Shown piece by piece: positions 59,640-64,000 of a stretch of DNA of 64,000 nucleotides. The notes beneath the pieces were generated by a model. That model was not told where the DNA came from and ran no database searches. It saw only the letters and a program-made list of their open reading frames with translations. Each line of letters begins with the position of its first letter. Within the stretch, counting starts at the first letter, position 1. Both the position numbers and the translations under genes were made by a program. Source of the stretch: Clostridiales bacterium (GTDB lineage Bacteria > Bacillota > Clostridia > Lachnospirales > Lachnospiraceae); assembly GCA_018365455.1 (NCBI GenBank), contig JAGZJZ010000007.1, positions 62,001 through 126,000 on the forward strand, given 5' to 3'.

Positions 59640-61331
59640 ATGGAACAGGTACTAGTTGTGTTAACAGTGGCGGTACTGATATTGATATGCTTTGGAGCAT
59701 ATTGCGTGTTTGATAATAAAAGGCGGCAGAAGAGCATATTGCGAAAAGCGCGTCTGGCATGGGGCCAAAGGCCGGACAGAGAATATGAATATGCGGAATT
59801 TGAGGCTATCAGCCATTATTTCGAGTTAAATGGAAAAAAAGGATATGCGATTGATGATATTACCTGGAATGATTTGGACATGGATACGATTTTCATGCTT
59901 TTAAATAATACGGGTTCCAGTATCGGAGAAAGCTGTCTGTATGATGTGCTGCGAAGACCTTCATTTTCAAAAGAAGAGTTAGAAGAGCGGAACCGTTTAG
60001 TTGAGTATTTCATGACTCATAAGGAAGAACGGGAAAAGCTGCAGGTGAGTTTTGGGGAAATGGGTAAATCGGGACGCCGCTCCATGTTTGATTATGTCTA
60101 TAATCTGGCAGATCTGGAGCCTCAGACAAATGCCAAGCATTACATCACGATTTTATTGACTTTTTTCATGGCTGCAATGATTTTTGTAAATCCCCCTTCA
60201 GGCGTGGTGGGAATGATTTGTGTTCTGGCATATAGCTGGACATCCTATTTCACGGAGGCCAGAAAAGTATCACCATATACCCTTTCCTGTAAAGTTATGG
60301 TGCAGCTGATTAAAATGGCGGACCATATTTCAGGCACCGACAGTGAGGAAGTAAAAAAATACGTGAAAAAGGCAATTGAGGCAAGGAAAAAGTTTAATAA
60401 ATTTAAACGAAATACGTTCTTCTTACTGGCGGGAAGTGCCAGCAGTGACCGTGGAGGCGGTGTGGGCAATATCGTTGTGGATTATGTAAATTATACCTTT
60501 CATATTGATATGATTCAGTTCCGGACGGTTATAAAAGAATTAAAAGATAATCTGGAAAGTTTTAAAGTTATGGTTGACAATATGGGAATGCTGGAAGTGG
60601 CTATTGCCATTGCATCTTTTCGAACTATGATGGAGGACTATACCATTCCGGAACTGTCAGACTCAAAAGAGGCATTTCTGGAAGCGCAGGACCTTTATCA
60701 TCCGATGATAGATAATCCTGTGAAAAATTCCATCAAGGCAAACAAAGGAGTTCTGGTTACGGGATCCAATGCATCGGGTAAATCCACTTTCTTGAAAACA
60801 GTTGCAATTAACGGGATTCTGGCACAGACCATTTATACCTGTATGGCAAAAACTTTTAAGTCGAACTTCTACGAAGTATATTCTTCCATGGCGTTAAGGG
60901 ATGACCTGATGAGCCAGGAGAGTTACTATATTGTTGAGATTAAATCTTTAAAACGTATTCTGGATAAAATGGAAAAAGGAAAGCCGATTATGTGCTTTGT
61001 AGATGAGGTGCTCAGAGGAACAAATACGGTAGAACGTATCGCAGCATCTTCCCAGATCCTGAAAAGCATGGCACAAAGCTATATTTTAAGCTTTGCGGCA
61101 ACCCATGATATTGAGCTGACACATATTCTGGAAGAGAATTATGACAATTACCATTTCCAGGAAGAAGTCTATAAAAATGATATACTATTTGATTATAAAC
61201 TGTACCAGGGAAGGGCAACTTCCAGAAATGCAATTAAACTGCTGAGCATAATCGGATATGAAAAAGAGATTATCAACAATGCAGAAAATACTGCGAAGAG
61301 ATTTATTGAGACGGGTGAATGGTGTCTGTAA
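59640..61331 (+). CDS. Membrane-anchored MutS-like ATPase
   Basis: A 563-aa protein with the MutS ATPase core but no mismatch-recognition domain. One helix lies at the N-terminus (about 3-23) and a hydrophobic pair at about 175-205. The lever region (about 210-360) leads to Walker A GSNASGKST (about 375-383), Walker B MCFVDEVLRGTN (about 452-463) and a conserved TH in FAATHDIEL. Proteins of this layout are found in Firmicutes and have no proven role; mismatch repair is unlikely without the N-terminal domains. GGAGAGGAG precedes the ATG. It is in a row with precorrin-2 dehydrogenase and RNase HI. Confidence 0.9.
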   Translation: MEQVLVVLTVAVLILICFGAYCVFDNKRRQKSILRKARLAWGQRPDREYEYAEFEAISHYFELNGKKGYAIDDITWNDLDMDTIFMLLNNTGSSIGESCLYDVLRRPSFSKEELEERNRLVEYFMTHKEEREKLQVSFGEMGKSGRRSMFDYVYNLADLEPQTNAKHYITILLTFFMAAMIFVNPPSGVVGMICVLAYSWTSYFTEARKVSPYTLSCKVMVQLIKMADHISGTDSEEVKKYVKKAIEARKKFNKFKRNTFFLLAGSASSDRGGGVGNIVVDYVNYTFHIDMIQFRTVIKELKDNLESFKVMVDNMGMLEVAIAIASFRTMMEDYTIPELSDSKEAFLEAQDLYHPMIDNPVKNSIKANKGVLVTGSNASGKSTFLKTVAINGILAQTIYTCMAKTFKSNFYEVYSSMALRDDLMSQESYYIVEIKSLKRILDKMEKGKPIMCFVDEVLRGTNTVERIAASSQILKSMAQSYILSFAATHDIELTHILEENYDNYHFQEEVYKNDILFDYKLYQGRATSRNAIKLLSIIGYEKEIINNAENTAKRFIETGEWCL

Positions 61332-61384
61332 TATGCACAATGCAATGGATTTAAATGAGTGTAAGGGTTAAAAGGAGGAGTAAA

Positions 61385-61867
61385 ATGCTGGTAAAAATTT
61401 ATACCGACGGTGCTGCCAGGGGCAATCCGGACGGACCGGGGGGATATGGAACAATTCTGATCTGTGTGGATGCAAAAGGTCAGGAACACAAAAGGGAATA
61501 CAGCCAGGGATATGTGAAGACAACCAATAACCGTATGGAGTTAATGGCTGCAATTGTTGGACTGGAAGCGTTGAACCGCCCCTGCCAGGTAGAGTTATAT
61601 TCGGACTCTAAATATGTAGTGGATGCCTTTAATCAAAAGTGGATTGACGGCTGGCTGAAAAAGAACTGGAAACGGGGAAAAAATGAACCGGTGAAAAATG
61701 TGGATCTGTGGAAAAGGCTGCTCGCTGCAAAAGAACCTCACGATGTGAAATTCATCTGGGTGAAAGGCCATGATGGTCATGCACAAAATGAAAGATGCGA
61801 TGAACTGGCAACTACAGCTGCAGATGGCAGGAATCTGATTGTAGATGAAGGAATTGAGCGTGTTTGA
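61385..61867 (+). CDS. rnhA: Ribonuclease HI
   Basis: A 160-aa RNase H that cleaves RNA in RNA-DNA hybrids. The catalytic acidic residues are in YTDGAARGNP (Asp8), NNRMELMAAI (Glu about 49), YSDSKYVVDAF (Asp about 71) and the C-terminal KGHDGHAQNERCDELA. The ATG at 61385 follows AAAGGAGGAG; upstream in-frame starts lack family sequence. The gene ends IERV-stop, whose codons GAG CGT GTT TGA coincide with the end of the palindromic element, so its original C-terminus may have been changed. Confidence 0.95.
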   Translation: MLVKIYTDGAARGNPDGPGGYGTILICVDAKGQEHKREYSQGYVKTTNNRMELMAAIVGLEALNRPCQVELYSDSKYVVDAFNQKWIDGWLKKNWKRGKNEPVKNVDLWKRLLAAKEPHDVKFIWVKGHDGHAQNERCDELATTAADGRNLIVDEGIERV

Positions 61868-61872
61868 AATTT
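61856..61872 (+). repeat. Element end fragment at the rnhA stop (copy E)
   Basis: GAGCGTGTTTGAAATTT matches the element end GAGCGTGTTTGAAAATT almost exactly; the following TTATTCTAGTG is only weakly similar. The match spans the rnhA stop codon. Confidence 0.55.
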
Positions 61873-61878
61873 ATTCTA

Positions 61879-61925
61879 GTGCCGCCCGGCGTATTTGGAC
61901 CGGGAGGTACAAGCCTCATTTTTTA
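61879..61925 (+). terminator. Hairpin before the DUF5722 gene
   Basis: GTGCC-GCCCGG pairs with CCGGGAGGTAC, with ATTTTTTA 8 bp further on. It may partly terminate the rnhA transcript. Confidence 0.5.
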
Positions 61926-61952
61926 CCTGGAATGATTTAAGGAGAAAGATAA

Positions 61953-64000
61953 ATGTGTGTTGTGAAAAGATTATTTAAGGGAGGGATCTTTCTAGTTGCA
62001 CTTGTGTTACTGTTCGTACCCGTTTCGGCGGATGCAGCCAAAAAGGGAATGGAGATTCAAAGCTGTATGATTAATACGGCGAACAGAACCCAGGTGGTGG
62101 TACGTGCGAAGGGATCGGTATCTGCATCCGGCACAGATGGAAAGTATTATTTATTTGGCTTAAGGCCCTATGCTTCCAGAATAAAGGGAAGTACGAAGCC
62201 CCTGGCATCCTGTAAGAGAAGTAAATCTATTATTTTGCGGACAGCCCTGAACAAGGATAAGTCCGACAGTGTACTTTACAATAAGTTCATCATTGCCGTT
62301 AAGAGGAAATCCGGAGGCTACGAAATCGTCAGTGATCCCGTATATATTACAAATCCTGATGCTGCGGCAAAATACCGCTATTCTTTTCCAAAAGCGACGT
62401 CTAAAAAAGGGCTTCAGGTCAGCCCGACAATGCTGGCGGATGCAGAAGATCTGGGGATCAAGCATGCTGCAGTGAATATCCTGCTGGATGAATTTATGGC
62501 TTTGGACTGGCAGAAAAATGACAGCAATGCTTACCGCTATCATTACGAAGGAAAAACCTACTGGTTTTTAAAATCAGGCTGTAACGGTGTGGACTCTCAG
62601 GTGCGAAGCCTGACACAAAGCAATGTGGTTGTCTCCGGTATCCTGCTTCTGAGAGGAGAATCCCAGGCATCAGTTCTGGTTCCGCCGGGCGCACAGGGTG
62701 GATCAGAGGCCTATTATGGACTGAATACCATGAATGAAGACGGGGTGAAGAATCTTTCTGCCCTGGTATCTTTCCTGGGTGAGCGCTATATGGGTTCTTC
62801 CAAGGCGAATGGAAGGATTTCCAATTGGATTGTTGGCAATGAAGTGGATTATTATATCCGCTACAATTATATGGGAGCAATGTCCCGTTCCAAATATACA
62901 AAAAGCTATGCCAGAAGTTTTCGATTAATCTCTACAGCACTGCGTAGTATCTACAGCAATGCCAGGGTATATATCCCCCTGACAAACTGCTGGAACCAAT
63001 TACAGCCCGCCGGAGGCTCCTATACGGCAAAGAGTACGCTGGACGGCTTTGTAAGTGCCCTCCAAAACGAAGGTAACATACCATGGAACGTGGCATATCA
63101 TGCCTACCCGCAGCCGTTGACGGACCCTGTGTTCTGGGATGATATCGGCTCTAACAGCAGCCGTTCCCAGTATATTACCATGAATAATATCAAAGTACTG
63201 ACTGACTATGTAAAAAAGAAGAATAAAAACTGCAGGGTGATTTTATCGGAACAGGGATTTTCCTCTTATACAGGCGGGCGGGGAAGAGACGAGAAACTCC
63301 AGGCGGCAGCATACGCCTATGCCTATTATATCACGGAGTTTAACAGTCAGATTGATTCCCTGATTATAACCAGGCACGTGGATCATGTGGAGGAAGAGAA
63401 CCAGGGGATTTTCGCAGGAATCTGGAGTAACCGCCCGGGTCAGACGGAATATGCCTACAAACAAAAAAGAATCTGGGATGTATTTAAATACATAGATACT
63501 ACGGCGTCGGAAACCATCAGTAAATTTGCCTTAAAGGAAATTGGTATTCCAAGCTGGAGCAGCCGGATATCCGGATTTAACTGGAGTAAATTCAAAAGGA
63601 TGACGACCTATAATAACGGAAGCCTTTATCTGGTTAAGAACAGCAAGGGGCAGAAAAGTCTGTCAAATCTTTGGAAATATACCTATAACGGAGGTACGGA
63701 TGTTTCTAAAAATGAAACCACACTCAATGTGGACAGCAATGCAAATAATAATCTGTACCGCGGAGTGGGACAGAAATTTAAAAAGCCGTTGAGTTTTAAG
63801 ACAAGAAGCCGTTTTATCTTTGACATTATGGTTACCGGAACCAGGGCAAAGGAAGCTGAAGTAAGAGTCCGCTTTTTCAACGGAAAGCATATATTCGAAG
63901 CGGCATCCTCCGTTTTAACCGGAAGGAAGCAGCAGTTCTCAGCGGATCTGTCCAAATGGAAATACCGGCAAAAGGTCTCCAAGATTCAGGTCTGGGTGAA
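61953..64000 (+). CDS. Secreted DUF5722 (GH-like TIM-barrel) protein, cut by the window end
   Basis: At least 682 residues, open to the end of the window. Residues 1-29 form a signal peptide (LFVPVSADAA). A short beta domain (about 35-140) precedes a TIM-barrel-like domain I assign to DUF5722, with WIVGNEVDYY (about 290-299) and ILSEQGFSS (about 430-438) in the positions of a clan-A-like acid/base and nucleophile, and WNVAYHAYPQP between them. After about residue 540 a beta-sandwich domain begins. Probably an extracellular glycosidase; substrate unknown. AAGGAG supports the ATG. The protein is partial only because the window ends. Confidence 0.85.
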   Translation, partial: MCVVKRLFKGGIFLVALVLLFVPVSADAAKKGMEIQSCMINTANRTQVVVRAKGSVSASGTDGKYYLFGLRPYASRIKGSTKPLASCKRSKSIILRTALNKDKSDSVLYNKFIIAVKRKSGGYEIVSDPVYITNPDAAAKYRYSFPKATSKKGLQVSPTMLADAEDLGIKHAAVNILLDEFMALDWQKNDSNAYRYHYEGKTYWFLKSGCNGVDSQVRSLTQSNVVVSGILLLRGESQASVLVPPGAQGGSEAYYGLNTMNEDGVKNLSALVSFLGERYMGSSKANGRISNWIVGNEVDYYIRYNYMGAMSRSKYTKSYARSFRLISTALRSIYSNARVYIPLTNCWNQLQPAGGSYTAKSTLDGFVSALQNEGNIPWNVAYHAYPQPLTDPVFWDDIGSNSSRSQYITMNNIKVLTDYVKKKNKNCRVILSEQGFSSYTGGRGRDEKLQAAAYAYAYYITEFNSQIDSLIITRHVDHVEEENQGIFAGIWSNRPGQTEYAYKQKRIWDVFKYIDTTASETISKFALKEIGIPSWSSRISGFNWSKFKRMTTYNNGSLYLVKNSKGQKSLSNLWKYTYNGGTDVSKNETTLNVDSNANNNLYRGVGQKFKKPLSFKTRSRFIFDIMVTGTRAKEAEVRVRFFNGKHIFEAASSVLTGRKQQFSADLSKWKYRQKVSKIQVWV

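Overview
The window looks like a chromosomal segment of an anaerobic, spore-forming member of the Clostridia, most likely Lachnospiraceae. The evidence is the moderately AT-rich DNA with strong AGGAGG ribosome binding sites, spoIIM next to xerD, the recA-recX-tRNA-rny order, an asrABC anaerobic sulfite reductase, long secreted gut-type glycosidases (GH31, GH43, DUF5722) and archaeal-type aspartate-semialdehyde dehydrogenase. I do not assign a genus. No rRNA, phage, integrase-borne island or CRISPR array is visible.

Layout. 1-3.7 kb: a LacI regulator divergent from a GH31 glucosidase, with a LacI-type operator between them. 3.7-7.5 kb: a 14-nt degenerate repeat array, then a Ca/Mn-type P-type ATPase behind a yybP-ykoY-like (Mn2+) riboswitch, and a 5-TM protein. 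7.8-17 kb: M16C peptidase, Gfo/Idh oxidoreductase, ABC-class ATPase, GNAT and HD proteins, and an AAA-like ATPase/PD-(D/E)XK protein. 17.3-21.7 kb: a sulfite-reduction unit made of an FNT channel, a Crp/Fnr regulator and asrABC, with a Crp/Fnr-type site at about -41.5. 21.8-28.5 kb: rhomboid, a very large GH43 surface protein broken by one in-frame TAA, and a YitT protein. 28.6-32.3 kb: decayed M56 peptidase, an ABC transporter without a binding protein, and a DUF3786 protein. 32.7-42.4 kb: secreted metallo-beta-lactamase-fold protein, GrpB-QueH fusion, argH, asd, ABC-2 transporter, topoisomerase III and a LbH protein. 42.5-48.3 kb: an SGNH hydrolase plus helveticin J-like protein behind a perfect sigma-A promoter and a LexA-like box, then a VanRS-like two-component system and a D,D-carboxypeptidase. 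48.5-52.3 kb: recA, recX, tRNA-Gly(CCC), rny. 52.4-57.5 kb: orphan LytS-type kinase, small coiled-coil protein, a 60-nt degenerate repeat tract, an unknown gene, spoIIM, xerD. 57.6-64 kb: DAHP synthase flanked by two copies of a dispersed palindromic element, then precorrin-2 dehydrogenase, a membrane-bound MutS-like ATPase, RNase HI and a DUF5722 protein that runs off the window.

The most interesting signals are: (1) a dispersed, roughly 163-bp palindromic MITE-like element with complete and partial copies at several loci, whose terminal sequence supplies stop codons and C-terminal residues (ERV-stop) to neighbouring genes; (2) a possible SOS-controlled pair of SGNH hydrolase and helveticin-like protein; (3) the sulfite/hydrosulfide unit with its own Crp/Fnr regulator and site; (4) the GrpB-QueH fusion; (5) three intergenic tracts of short degenerate tandem repeats; and (6) a GC-rich structured leader ahead of the interrupted GH43 gene. 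All assignments come from reading the sequence; no database search was run.
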